Below are positions 1-9,300 of a stretch of DNA of 64,000 bases, piece after piece. Made by a program: the position numbers and the translations under genes. The DNA is from Sediminibacterium sp. C3 (lineage in GTDB: Bacteria > Bacteroidota > Bacteroidia > Chitinophagales > Chitinophagaceae). The stretch covers positions 1,543,148-1,607,147 of the forward strand of contig NZ_KI669560.1 in assembly GCF_000508085.1 (NCBI RefSeq). Direction: 5' to 3'. Position 1 is the stretch's first letter, and each line of letters opens with the position of its first letter. The notes below the pieces were generated by a model. The model searched no databases. It saw nothing but the letters and a program-made list of their open reading frames with translations, and was not told where the DNA came from.

Positions 1-1466
1 CGGATCAACATTATAAGAAAGCCCTGGAGCGTTTGAAATTCGAAGAATTTTTTATTGCACAAGTGCGATTACAACTGGTACGTCTGCAGCGGAACGCACA
101 AAGCCGGGGAGTGGTATTTGAAAAAGTGGGTCCTTATTTTAATGAGTTCTATGAACATTATTTACCCTTTGAATTAACGGGCGCACAAAAGAGGGTTGTT
201 AAAGAAATTAGACAGGATACTGCCAGGGGAAGACAAATGAACCGTTTATTGCAGGGAGATGTGGGCAGCGGAAAAACAATGGTTGCACTTTTAAGTATGT
301 TGCTGGCTGCTGATAATGGTTATCAGAGTGCAATAATGGCGCCCACTGAAATCCTAGCACAACAGCATTATCAGGGACTTACTCAGTTATTAAATAAAAT
401 GCCGGTGGAAGTAGCATTGCTAACCGGCAGCACAAAAACAGCAGAACGAAAAAGAATTCTGGCAGGGTTATTAAATGATGATATACACTTAGTAGTTGGC
501 ACCCATGCCATTATTGAAGATAAAGTACAATTTAAAAATTTGGGATTGGTGATTGTAGATGAACAGCATCGTTTTGGTGTTGCGCAGCGAGCCAAACTCT
601 GGACCAAGTCGGTGATTCCCCCGCATGTGCTGGTGATGACGGCAACCCCTATACCTCGAACCCTTGCCATGACCGCCTATGGGGATCTGGACTATAGTAT
701 AATGGATGAATTGCCCCCTGGAAGAATACCGATTACTACCGTACAAAGGAATGAAATGGCCCGGGCCAGTGTGATGGGATTTGTGAAAGAAGAAATTGAA
801 AAAGGAAGACAGGCGTATTTTATTTATCCATTGATAGAAGAAAGCGAGAAGCTTAGTTACGAAGACTTAATGCAGGGATACGAACAAGTGAAAAGTTTTT
901 TCCCTGAGCCAAGGTATAAGATCAGTATGGTTCACGGTAAACAGCCGCCTGAACAGAAGGAAATCAATATGAAACGATTTGTTGCAGGTGATACCCAAAT
1001 CATGGTTAGCACAACCGTTATTGAAGTGGGGGTGAATGTGCCCAATGCTTCGGTTATGGTGATTGAAAGTGCCGAAAAATTTGGATTGTCTCAGTTGCAT
1101 CAGTTAAGGGGTAGAGTAGGAAGGGGTAGTGAAAAAAGTTTTTGCATTTTATTAACGGGTAGCAAAGCCAGCAAAGAAGCCCGTGAACGTATCAATATAA
1201 TGTGTGCCACCAATGACGGATTTAAAGTTGCGGAAAAAGACCTGGAAATGAGAGGTCCGGGTGATATTGAAGGTACCCGGCAGAGTGGGGCACTGAACTT
1301 TAAGTTAGCCAGCATTGTTAATGATAAAGGGTTGTTACAGCTGGCTCAGCAGAAAGCCGAACAAATTGTGGAACGGGATTTGCATCTGGAACAACCTGAG
1401 AATGCTTTGTTAAAAAACTACCTTACGCAAAAGCATACCAAAATAGGTTGGAGCAAAATTGCGTAA
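1..1466 (+). CDS. recG: ATP-dependent DNA helicase RecG, C-terminal part (5' end outside window)
   Basis: RecG unwinds branched DNA such as stalled forks and Holliday junctions. The open frame runs in from the window edge, so the wedge domain is missing; about 487 codons remain of a family length near 690-700. Visible helicase motifs are Walker A GDVGSGKT (bases 255-278), the DEQH box (558-569), MTATPIPRT, and the late motifs around QLRGRVGRG. The TTG at base 33 is not the real start, because the upstream in-frame codons continue the protein. The stop is 9 bases before the next gene. The identification is firm. Confidence 0.96.
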   Translation, partial: DQHYKKALERLKFEEFFIAQVRLQLVRLQRNAQSRGVVFEKVGPYFNEFYEHYLPFELTGAQKRVVKEIRQDTARGRQMNRLLQGDVGSGKTMVALLSMLLAADNGYQSAIMAPTEILAQQHYQGLTQLLNKMPVEVALLTGSTKTAERKRILAGLLNDDIHLVVGTHAIIEDKVQFKNLGLVIVDEQHRFGVAQRAKLWTKSVIPPHVLVMTATPIPRTLAMTAYGDLDYSIMDELPPGRIPITTVQRNEMARASVMGFVKEEIEKGRQAYFIYPLIEESEKLSYEDLMQGYEQVKSFFPEPRYKISMVHGKQPPEQKEINMKRFVAGDTQIMVSTTVIEVGVNVPNASVMVIESAEKFGLSQLHQLRGRVGRGSEKSFCILLTGSKASKEARERINIMCATNDGFKVAEKDLEMRGPGDIEGTRQSGALNFKLASIVNDKGLLQLAQQKAEQIVERDLHLEQPENALLKNYLTQKHTKIGWSKIA

Positions 1467-1475
1467 CTTAAAACT

Positions 1476-4400
1476 GTGAATTTGAAATACATTAGCCTGA
1501 TATTGATTTTCTGCATTGGATTTATTCGTGTTGACGCACAGGGATACCTGGATTTTGTAGAAAATAAGGGACAATGGGAATCCTTTATTCAGTTTAAAAG
1601 TGAATTATCTGCCAGTGCATTTGCACTAACCAAAAACGGTTACAGGGTACTACAACACAATGTGGATGATTATGCAGCCATTGCAGGATCAAGGCATGCA
1701 CATTCTGTTCACGGAGAACCATCCGTTAAATCGGAAGTGACTCCCAAATTTCAAACAGGCAATGATCAATTGATATTGCGTTCTCATGCTTATGATGTAA
1801 GATTTTTGAACGCGAATCCCAATCCCCAGATTATTAAGGAAAAACCAGTAGCAGGGATCAGCAATTATTTTATTGGGAATGATCCTGCTAAATGGGCAAC
1901 CGATGTCAAGACTTTTCAGTCGGTAACTTATAAAAATATGTACCCCAATATTGATATCCGATATTACACCAATAATGGGGTATTGAAATATGACATTATT
2001 GTACATCCCGGAGGTGATCCATCAAAAATTATTTTATTTTATGAAGGAACCAATGGACTCTCTCTAAAGAATGGTGCTTTGCAAATCAAGACTTCTGTTG
2101 GTGTTTTACAGGAGACCATTCCCTATAGTTATCAATTGTCTGATGCCAATAGAAAAGAAATTGATTGTGCCTATGAAGTGAAGGGTAATCTGGTGCAGAT
2201 AAAAGTGAATAACACTTACGATAAATCAAAGACACTGGTGATTGACCCCCAGCCTGTGTTTATCAGTTATTCAGGCAGTGTTGCGGATAATTGGGGCTTT
2301 ACAGCCACTTATGATTTATTAGGTAATTTCTATGCTGGCGGAATTGTTTTCAGTCCAGGATTTCCTACAACTACAGGTGCATTTCAAAGGCAATTCGGAG
2401 GAGGAATCAGCGAAGGACAAATCCAGGGGTTTGATATGGGTATCCTGAAGTTTGAACCAGGAGGAACCAGCCTCATTTATGCAACCTATATTGGGGGATC
2501 GGGGAACGAGCAGCCACATAGTTTGGTAGCTGATGCGGCGGGAAATCTGGTAATTGCGGGCAGAACCTCTTCTATTAATAATTATCCAACAGTAAGTAGC
2601 TTTCCTTTGTATGGATCGGGAGGGGGAACCCATGATATAGTCCTGACCAAACTAAATCCCAGCGGTACCGCCTTAATTGGCTCTCTGCGTATTGGAGGAA
2701 GTGGCAGAGATGGTATTAATATTCGTCCGAATTATGAAAATCCTACCGGTCCGGAAACTACCAGAAGAAATTACGGAGATGATGCCAGAAGTGAAGTGAT
2801 TTTTGACAGTCAGGGAAATATTTTATTGGCATCTGTAACACAGTCAATCGATTTTCCTACCAGTGCCGGTGCTTTTCAAAGAAGCAGTGGTGCCGCAAGA
2901 TTCAACGGAAGAATGCAGGATGGCGTGCTGATAAAATTAAATGCAACACTTTCTCAAGTTATTTTTTCCAGTTACCTGGGTGGGAATGATGATGATGCTG
3001 CTTTTGTACTGGCTATTAACCCTGCCAACAATAATATTTATGTAGCAGGCGCTACCGCAAGTGATAATATGCCTGCAAGAGCCAATGCACCCGCTGGATT
3101 TCAGAATTTCAACGGAGGGGTAGATGGATTCATCAGCATTGTATCTCCGGATGGTTCTACTATCCAAAGCACTTCTTATTTTGGAACCAATCTGGTGGAC
3201 GTTATTTTTGGTATTCAGTTTGATCGCCAGGGATATCCTTATATAGTGGGCACAACCACTGGAACACTCACGCCGCAAAATTCGCCTTATAATACGGCCA
3301 ATCCTGTACAGGCAACCGGTAAACAGTTTATTGTAAAATTTCAGCCGGATCTTTCTAGCATAATTTATTTAAGCAATTTTGGTTCTGCTGGATCAACCAC
3401 TCCCAACTTGTCTATCTCTGCATTTTTGGTTGATCGTTGTGGGAATGTGTATGTTTCAGGCTGGGGTGGCAGTAATATCAATAGTTTCCCAACCAGCCCA
3501 ATTACCAATCTACCCATTACTTCAGATGCCTATCAATCTAATACGGACGGTGCAGATTTTTATTTCTTTGTGCTCGAGAGAGATGCACAAAGGCAACTTT
3601 ATGGTTCTTTCTTTGGTCAAACCGGTGGGTTTGCAGATCACGTTGATGGAGGTACCAGCAGATTTGATCCGAATGGTACCATTTATCAATCCATTTGTTC
3701 CTGCAGAAGAAACGGTGATCCAAGCAGACCTATACTGGGTACTGGTGGTGCATGGTCTACGGCTAACCGCAGTAATTCCTGCAACCTGCTTGCCATTAAA
3801 ATTGCCTTCAATTTGGCCGGGGTTGGTGCAGGTATCAAAACCTCCATTAACGGGGTTGCCAGGGACACTTCCGGTTGTGTTCCTTTAACCGTTGTTTTTT
3901 CTGATACACTGGAATTGGCCCGGAGTTATCGATGGGATTTCAATGATGGATCACCTGAAGTATCCACGAACAATTCTTCTGTTACCCATACATTCAACAA
4001 TGTTGGGGTGTATCGTGTAAGATTAATTGCCACCGATCCGGCATCGTGTAATGTGAACGATACTGCTTTTATTACCATGCGGGTAAGAGCGGATGAAGCG
4101 GTATTGGGTTTTACTCCCAATAAATTATTGCCTTGTGAATCCTTAACTTATCGGTTCGATAATACATCCATTGCACCCAGGAACTTTGGTGCCAATGCCT
4201 TCCGGTGGGATTTCGGCGATGGAACCAGACAAGTAGCTTCTTTTGGTCCTGTAACGCATACCTATGCAGCGCCTGGTACTTACAATGTTCGTTTGATTTT
4301 AATTGATACCAGTTTTTGTAATGAACTGGATAGCATTGAAACACAACTCAGAATTTCACCGCTGGTGGATGCCAGATTTGAAACACCATCATTGGGTTGT

Positions 4401-5132
4401 GCACCTTATACAGCTGTGTTCAACAACACTTCTTTAGCCGGACGTACTTTTATCTGGGACTTTGGTGATGGAAATACATCTACTCAAACATCTCCTCAGC
4501 ATTTGTATACTGCAGTGGGTAATTACAATGTTCGGTTGATAGCCATTGATTCCTCTACCTGTAATATTGCAGATACCACCAATTTCACGATCAGTGTAAG
4601 AGGTAAACCGACTGCTGGCATTAGCTTTAGTCCTGATCCTACCGAACCCAATACGCCTGTTACGTTTACGAACAGTAGTTTCGGAGCTGACAGATATAAA
4701 TGGACTTTTGGTGATGGGGACAGTTTATTTACCAGTCGCATTGACACTACTGTTAAACATTTATACAATGCTACGGGTACTTACAATGCCTGTGTGATTG
4801 CCATTAATGATGCTGGTTGTGCCGATACCAGCTGTGTTCCCGTTGCTATTACCATTGTTCCCGGCTTTAATGTACCCAATGCATTTTCTCCTAATGGAGA
4901 CGGGGTAAATGACCGGATTTTTGTAAGGGGTTTTGGGATCTCTAAAATGAGTTGGCGGATTTATAATCGATGGGGAACCCTGGTTTATTTCGGAACCAGT
5001 CCGTCGGACGGCTGGGACGGTACCTATAACGGAAAGTTACAGCCACAGGAAGTATACCATTATACGCTTGAAATTGAATTTAGCAATAAAGAAAAAGCAA
5101 CTAAAAAAGGGGATATTACCCTTCTGCGATAA
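1476..5132 (+). CDS. Large secreted PKD/SBBP-repeat protein with type IX secretion type B sorting domain
   Basis: 1218-residue exported protein. A GTG start is followed by a signal peptide ending near VDAQ. Next comes an N-terminal module with the NKGQW motif typical of the DUF7948 family, then a propeller-like region with SBBP-type repeats (roughly bases 2250-3800). Four PKD-like domains follow, marked by WDFNDG, WDFGDG, WDFGDG and WTFGDG near 3934, 4207, 4456 and 4702. The last ~90 residues (NAFSPNGDGVND ... RWGTLVY ... GWDGTYNG) are the gliding-motility-associated type B C-terminal domain that targets proteins to the T9SS. It lies 15 bases before a PorP/SprF-like gene, the usual pairing. 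The ligand or adhesion target cannot be read from sequence. Confidence 0.92.
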   Translation: MNLKYISLILIFCIGFIRVDAQGYLDFVENKGQWESFIQFKSELSASAFALTKNGYRVLQHNVDDYAAIAGSRHAHSVHGEPSVKSEVTPKFQTGNDQLILRSHAYDVRFLNANPNPQIIKEKPVAGISNYFIGNDPAKWATDVKTFQSVTYKNMYPNIDIRYYTNNGVLKYDIIVHPGGDPSKIILFYEGTNGLSLKNGALQIKTSVGVLQETIPYSYQLSDANRKEIDCAYEVKGNLVQIKVNNTYDKSKTLVIDPQPVFISYSGSVADNWGFTATYDLLGNFYAGGIVFSPGFPTTTGAFQRQFGGGISEGQIQGFDMGILKFEPGGTSLIYATYIGGSGNEQPHSLVADAAGNLVIAGRTSSINNYPTVSSFPLYGSGGGTHDIVLTKLNPSGTALIGSLRIGGSGRDGINIRPNYENPTGPETTRRNYGDDARSEVIFDSQGNILLASVTQSIDFPTSAGAFQRSSGAARFNGRMQDGVLIKLNATLSQVIFSSYLGGNDDDAAFVLAINPANNNIYVAGATASDNMPARANAPAGFQNFNGGVDGFISIVSPDGSTIQSTSYFGTNLVDVIFGIQFDRQGYPYIVGTTTGTLTPQNSPYNTANPVQATGKQFIVKFQPDLSSIIYLSNFGSAGSTTPNLSISAFLVDRCGNVYVSGWGGSNINSFPTSPITNLPITSDAYQSNTDGADFYFFVLERDAQRQLYGSFFGQTGGFADHVDGGTSRFDPNGTIYQSICSCRRNGDPSRPILGTGGAWSTANRSNSCNLLAIKIAFNLAGVGAGIKTSINGVARDTSGCVPLTVVFSDTLELARSYRWDFNDGSPEVSTNNSSVTHTFNNVGVYRVRLIATDPASCNVNDTAFITMRVRADEAVLGFTPNKLLPCESLTYRFDNTSIAPRNFGANAFRWDFGDGTRQVASFGPVTHTYAAPGTYNVRLILIDTSFCNELDSIETQLRISPLVDARFETPSLGCAPYTAVFNNTSLAGRTFIWDFGDGNTSTQTSPQHLYTAVGNYNVRLIAIDSSTCNIADTTNFTISVRGKPTAGISFSPDPTEPNTPVTFTNSSFGADRYKWTFGDGDSLFTSRIDTTVKHLYNATGTYNACVIAINDAGCADTSCVPVAITIVPGFNVPNAFSPNGDGVNDRIFVRGFGISKMSWRIYNRWGTLVYFGTSPSDGWDGTYNGKLQPQEVYHYTLEIEFSNKEKATKKGDITLLR

Positions 5133-5147
5133 TACAGAAATCAAATA

Positions 5148-6179
5148 ATGAAAGTATTGAAAATATCATACCGTTTGCTGGGTTTATTGCTGATGTTGTT
5201 GATGCAGCAATGGGTTGCTGCGCAGGCATTAAATTATTCTCAATATTTTAATTCTCCCTTGCTGGTAAATCCTGCCAACACTGGGTTTAATCCAGACTAT
5301 GATTACAGGGCTGGATTAAATTACAGAAATAGTTTTACGTCAGTTGGTGGAGGATATAAAACGATGGGTGTATGGGCGGATGCGAAACTATTTGCCAATC
5401 GTTTCGAGAATGGTTGGATGGGTGTTGGAGGCAGCATCCTAAAAGATGTGGCTGGAACAGGACAACTAACAGCAACCGGAGCATCCCTTTCTTTGGCATG
5501 GCATCAGATGCTGGGGTACAATAGTTTGTTGAGTGCTGGATTCAGTGCAGGAGTAACCACCAAGCGGGTTGATATTGCCAAACTAAATTTTGACAATCAG
5601 TGGAATGGTCAGTTTTTTGATGTTTCTATTCCTTCCAATGAACCCTTTGCATTTAGCCAGGTGGGATATTTAGATTTGAATATGGGATTGAACTATGCTT
5701 ATTTCGCATCAGAAAACTTTTATTTCAATGCAGGTTTCTCTATGATGCATATTAACCGCCCGAGAGAAAGTTTTTTTGCTGCCAATATCAGTGATGCAAG
5801 AGTGCCTGCAAGATTTAATTTTTTCGCCAATGCAAGTATTAAAGTAGAAGATATCTGGATACTAAATCCCAATATATATTTCAGTACCATTGGAAATAAA
5901 AATGAATTGGTAATGGGAATGAATGCTAACCGTAACTTAGGTGGAAACGGAGCACAACAAATGATTGTGGGGCTTTATTACAGAAACAGGGATGCAATTA
6001 TTCCTATGATTGGCTATTCCATTAATGATCTTCAGATTACGGTTAATTATGATGCAACTATTTCTTCATTGGGCAGATTAAATGCAACCAGAGGCGCATA
6101 TGAGTTATCCATCATAAAACACGGGATTTTCTCCAGCTCGAATGGACGTTCTGTTAAATGTCCTACTGTTCGTTTTTAA
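5148..6179 (+). CDS. PorP/SprF family type IX secretion membrane protein
   Basis: 343-residue predicted outer-membrane beta-barrel with a cleavable signal (hydrophobic stretch ending WVAAQA). The start of the mature protein, LNYSQYFNSPLLVNPANTG, is diagnostic for the PorP/SprF family. Members are typically encoded next to large type B sorting-domain proteins and help secrete or anchor that partner. Here it directly follows such a gene with a 15-base gap, so the two probably form a cargo/partner operon (inference from context and family knowledge). Confidence 0.93.
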   Translation: MKVLKISYRLLGLLLMLLMQQWVAAQALNYSQYFNSPLLVNPANTGFNPDYDYRAGLNYRNSFTSVGGGYKTMGVWADAKLFANRFENGWMGVGGSILKDVAGTGQLTATGASLSLAWHQMLGYNSLLSAGFSAGVTTKRVDIAKLNFDNQWNGQFFDVSIPSNEPFAFSQVGYLDLNMGLNYAYFASENFYFNAGFSMMHINRPRESFFAANISDARVPARFNFFANASIKVEDIWILNPNIYFSTIGNKNELVMGMNANRNLGGNGAQQMIVGLYYRNRDAIIPMIGYSINDLQITVNYDATISSLGRLNATRGAYELSIIKHGIFSSSNGRSVKCPTVRF

Positions 6180-6221
6180 GTGCCTCAAACTTTATATATT
6201 GCGTAATACAAACGATTACGC

Positions 6222-7514
6222 ATGAAATATCTTCCATTAGACTCAAACATTTTCATCAATAACAGAAAGCGTTTCGTACGCAAGATGACCACGAATAGTA
6301 TTGCCGTATTTGTAAGCAATGATGAGTGGCCAGGTAATGGAGACGCCCTGCATCCATTTAAACAGAACAGCGATTTATTCTGGCTGAGTGGTATTGTTCA
6401 GGAAGATTCAATGGTGATTTTGTTTCCTGATAATCCTGATCCCAATTTTCGGGAAGTGCTGGTATTGGTTAGACCCAATGAACTGAAAGAAAAATGGGAT
6501 GGGAAAAGACTGAGAGCAGAAGAAGCCAGGAAAATATCAGGCATTCAAACCATTATTTGGTTAGATAGTCTGGATGCTCTGTTACAGGGGTGGATTCATC
6601 TGGCTGATACCATTTATCTAGACAGTAACGAAAATGACAGAAAGGCTTCTAATATTCAAACCAGGGAGTATCGCTTCATTGCTGAAATGAAAGCCCGTTA
6701 CCCATTGCACCAGTTTATGCGTGCGGCTAAAATAATGAAGGACTTGCGCGCCATTAAAACGAAGGAAGAAATAGCTGTAGTTCAAAAAGCCATTGATATT
6801 ACCGATTTGACATTCAGGAGAATCATGAAGTTTGTGAAACCTGGGGTTCATGAATATGAAATTGAAGCTGAAATCTGGCATAGCTTTCTTAGTAATCGTG
6901 CAACGGGTCCGGCATATGGAAGTATTATTGCCAGTGGCGATAATGCCAGAACCCTTCATTATGTTTCTAATAATGCAGTTTGCAAGGACGGAGATTTGTT
7001 GTTGATGGATTTTGGCGCTGAATATGGTGGCTATTGTGCGGATTTAACCAGAACCATTCCTGTGAACGGTAAGTTTACCAAAAGGCAGAAAGAAGTATAC
7101 AATGCCTGTCTTCATTTACATAACTACGCCAAATCAATTTTAAAACCAGGTATCAATATTCTGGATTATACCGATAAAGTGGGAGAGGAAGCCACCAAAC
7201 AGTTTATTAAAATTGGTCTGATAACAAAAGCCGATGTAAAAAATGAAGACAAGGAAAACAGAGCATATCGCAAATATTTGTACCATGGAATTTCTCATCA
7301 CCTGGGCATAGATGTACATGATCTGGGAACCAGGACGGCACCTATTCAGGCGGGTATGTTATTTACCATTGAACCCGGTATTTACATTGAAGAAGAAAGA
7401 ATGGGCATCCGAATTGAAAATAATTTCTGGATTACCAAAAACGGGAACAATGATCTGATGAAGAATATCCCGATTACTGCAGATGAGATTGAATCATATA
7501 TGAAGCGTAAATAG
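6222..7514 (+). CDS. pepP: Xaa-Pro aminopeptidase (M24B family)
   Basis: 430-residue cytosolic metallopeptidase that removes an N-terminal residue preceding proline. The N-terminal half is the aminopeptidase P non-catalytic domain (NDEWPGNGDALHPFKQNSD...). The C-terminal pita-bread fold shows the expected dinuclear metal ligands: Asp in LLMDFGAEYGG and ADLTRT, His in GISHHLGIDVHD, Glu in TIEPGIYIEEE and GIRIEN. It is the first gene of a closely packed run with pssA, purS and rsmI; its stop is one base before the pssA ATG. The symbol follows the family name. Confidence 0.93.
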   Translation: MKYLPLDSNIFINNRKRFVRKMTTNSIAVFVSNDEWPGNGDALHPFKQNSDLFWLSGIVQEDSMVILFPDNPDPNFREVLVLVRPNELKEKWDGKRLRAEEARKISGIQTIIWLDSLDALLQGWIHLADTIYLDSNENDRKASNIQTREYRFIAEMKARYPLHQFMRAAKIMKDLRAIKTKEEIAVVQKAIDITDLTFRRIMKFVKPGVHEYEIEAEIWHSFLSNRATGPAYGSIIASGDNARTLHYVSNNAVCKDGDLLLMDFGAEYGGYCADLTRTIPVNGKFTKRQKEVYNACLHLHNYAKSILKPGINILDYTDKVGEEATKQFIKIGLITKADVKNEDKENRAYRKYLYHGISHHLGIDVHDLGTRTAPIQAGMLFTIEPGIYIEEERMGIRIENNFWITKNGNNDLMKNIPITADEIESYMKRK

Positions 7515-7515
7515 C

Positions 7516-8274
7516 ATGAAGCATATTCCTAATTGTTTTACGCTGTTGAATTTATTTTTAGGTGCAACAGCTATTTTGTACATATTGCAACCTGGCCTGA
7601 CTTACCAGGCGGAAGGGGATGGCTTGGTGAGTATTCCTGAAAAAATGATGTGGGCCAGCTGGCTCATTTTTGCGGCTGGTCTGGTTGACTTTCTGGATGG
7701 ATTTGTAGCTCGCTGGATGAAACAGGCTTCTGAAATGGGAAAACAATTGGATTCTCTTGCCGATGTAGTGAGTTTTGGGGTTGCACCAGCAATGATTGTC
7801 CTTCAGTTTCTGCGTTTTTCCTATTCAAGTTCAGAAGGTGGATTAGATATCACGGAATGGGCATTATTACCAGCATTGTTATTGCCTTGCGCTGGTGCAT
7901 ACCGACTGGCCCGTTTTAATTTAGATACGTCAAAGTCGGTTGGGTTCAAAGGAATTCCCATTCCCGCTGCCGGAATTCTGCTGGCCTCCTTTCCATTGGT
8001 TAACTGGTATGCCAAAGATGCGTGGATTATGGATTTGCTCTTAAATCCTTGGTTATGGTATGGTCTGATCCTGTTTCTAAGTTTTGGTATGATATCTACG
8101 ATACCAATGCTGGCGTTGAAATTCAACGGAATCAATTTCCGTAAAATAATACCTTTTCTAATAATTTTGGCTATTGCCTTACCCGTTGCCTTTCTTTTTG
8201 GCTGGCTGGCAATTTCGGCAGGGTTTATTGCTTATGTAATTCTATCTTTGTTCTTTAAATCAACCGAATCATGA
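7516..8274 (+). CDS. pssA: CDP-diacylglycerol--serine O-phosphatidyltransferase
   Basis: Inner-membrane enzyme joining CDP-diacylglycerol and serine to make phosphatidylserine, the precursor of phosphatidylethanolamine. The CDP-alcohol phosphotransferase signature DG-x2-AR-x8-G-x3-D-x3-D is complete (DGFVARWM...GKQLDSLAD). Several hydrophobic segments are consistent with the family. 252 residues. It starts one base after pepP and overlaps purS by four bases (ATGA), indicating translational coupling. Confidence 0.94.
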   Translation: MKHIPNCFTLLNLFLGATAILYILQPGLTYQAEGDGLVSIPEKMMWASWLIFAAGLVDFLDGFVARWMKQASEMGKQLDSLADVVSFGVAPAMIVLQFLRFSYSSSEGGLDITEWALLPALLLPCAGAYRLARFNLDTSKSVGFKGIPIPAAGILLASFPLVNWYAKDAWIMDLLLNPWLWYGLILFLSFGMISTIPMLALKFNGINFRKIIPFLIILAIALPVAFLFGWLAISAGFIAYVILSLFFKSTES

Positions 8275-8519
8275 AGTTTGAAGTAGCCATCAATGTAATG
8301 CCTTTAAAAGATTTATTAGACCCTCAGGGTAAAGCCGTTTTAGGAGGGTTGGCCAATTTAGGCATACACCAGGTTGAAGACGTAAGAGTGGGAAAACGCA
8401 TTACCCTATCGGTTGAAGCCGGATCTGCAGAAGAAGCAAAATTGATTGCTGAAAAAGCGGCTAAACAACTACTGGCTAATCAGGTGATGGAGTTTTTTGA
8501 GATCAGTATAAACGCATAA
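8271..8519 (+). CDS. purS: Phosphoribosylformylglycinamidine synthase subunit PurS
   Basis: 82-residue protein with the PurS fold (opening KFEVAINVMPLKDLLDPQG, then VRVGKRI). PurS bridges PurL and PurQ in the FGAM synthase complex that passes ammonia from glutamine in purine synthesis. It overlaps the end of pssA by four bases, and the next gene starts one base after its stop. No other purine gene is adjacent here, so its partners must be encoded elsewhere. Confidence 0.93.
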   Translation: MKFEVAINVMPLKDLLDPQGKAVLGGLANLGIHQVEDVRVGKRITLSVEAGSAEEAKLIAEKAAKQLLANQVMEFFEISINA

Positions 8520-8520
8520 T

Positions 8521-9189
8521 TTGCTTTATTTAGTTCCTACACCTTTAGGCAATCTGAAGGACATTACTTTACGCGCACTGGAAGTACTGAATGCGGTGGA
8601 TGTTATTTTGTGTGAAGACACCAGAACTTCATCCAAGTTACTGCAGCATTATAATATTCAGAAGCCTTTAAGTCCTTATCATCAGCACAACGAGCATAAA
8701 ATTGTATCGCATATAGCCGATCAACTGGAAACTGGTAAAACCATGGCATTGATAACCGATGCAGGAACACCTGGAATTTCTGATCCGGCTTTTCTGATAG
8801 TTCGCGAATGCATACAACGGAAAATTAAAGTGGAGACTTTGCCGGGTGCAGTAGCTTTTGTGCCTGCATTGGTAAATAGTGGATTGCCAACCAACCGGTT
8901 TGTATTTGAGGGCTTTTTGCCTTTGAAAAAGGGCCGGCAGACCCTATTGAAAAAACTGGCTAACGAAGAAAGGACCATGATTTTTTATGAGAGTCCCATG
9001 CGATTAGTAAAGACGCTCGAAGAAATGGCGAAATATTTTGGCGAGGAGAGAAAATGTTCTGTTGCCAGAGAACTAACCAAAATATTTGAGGAGAATCAAC
9101 GAGGAACTTTAATAGAAGTTGCAGAATATTTTAAATCTAAATCGGTGAAAGGTGAAATTGTACTGGTAGTTGATGGCTTGCCTGATTAG
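8521..9189 (+). CDS. rsmI: 16S rRNA (cytidine(1402)-2'-O)-methyltransferase RsmI
   Basis: 222-residue SAM-dependent methyltransferase of the tetrapyrrole-methylase fold that modifies C1402 of 16S rRNA. Diagnostic stretches are LYLVPTPLGNLKDITLRAL at the start, CEDTRTSSKLL, TDAGTPGISDPAF and LPGAVAFVPALVNSGLP. The start is TTG at 8521, one base after the purS stop; it is chosen because the family usually begins MLYLVPTP and no better start lies nearby. The C-terminal extension of longer homologues is absent, which is common. Confidence 0.94.
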   Translation: MLYLVPTPLGNLKDITLRALEVLNAVDVILCEDTRTSSKLLQHYNIQKPLSPYHQHNEHKIVSHIADQLETGKTMALITDAGTPGISDPAFLIVRECIQRKIKVETLPGAVAFVPALVNSGLPTNRFVFEGFLPLKKGRQTLLKKLANEERTMIFYESPMRLVKTLEEMAKYFGEERKCSVARELTKIFEENQRGTLIEVAEYFKSKSVKGEIVLVVDGLPD

Positions 9190-9258
9190 AATTCTCAAAT
9201 TAATTTCGGAAATTTACCTTCCTTTATTTTAATTCATTGCTAACGATAAATCAATACC

Positions 9259-9300
9259 ATGCCTAGATTGACGCAATTTTTATTTTTAGTTTACTGTTGA
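9259..9300 (+). other. Apparent single-base frameshift in M1 peptidase signal peptide
   Basis: The ATG frame reads 13 codons and stops at TGA 9298-9300. The downstream peptidase frame is open upstream only to a TAG at 9264. The tract is five T (9277-9281), one A, five T (9283-9287). Adding one T gives a continuous signal peptide: Met-Pro-Arg-Leu-Thr-Gln, a hydrophobic core, then TAVTAQ. Both the frame arithmetic and the residue types fit. Confidence 0.8.

Noticed and set aside
3379..3888. 169-residue plus-strand frame inside the T9SS cargo gene
   Set aside because: It is in another frame of a well-supported gene and shows no domain or promoter.
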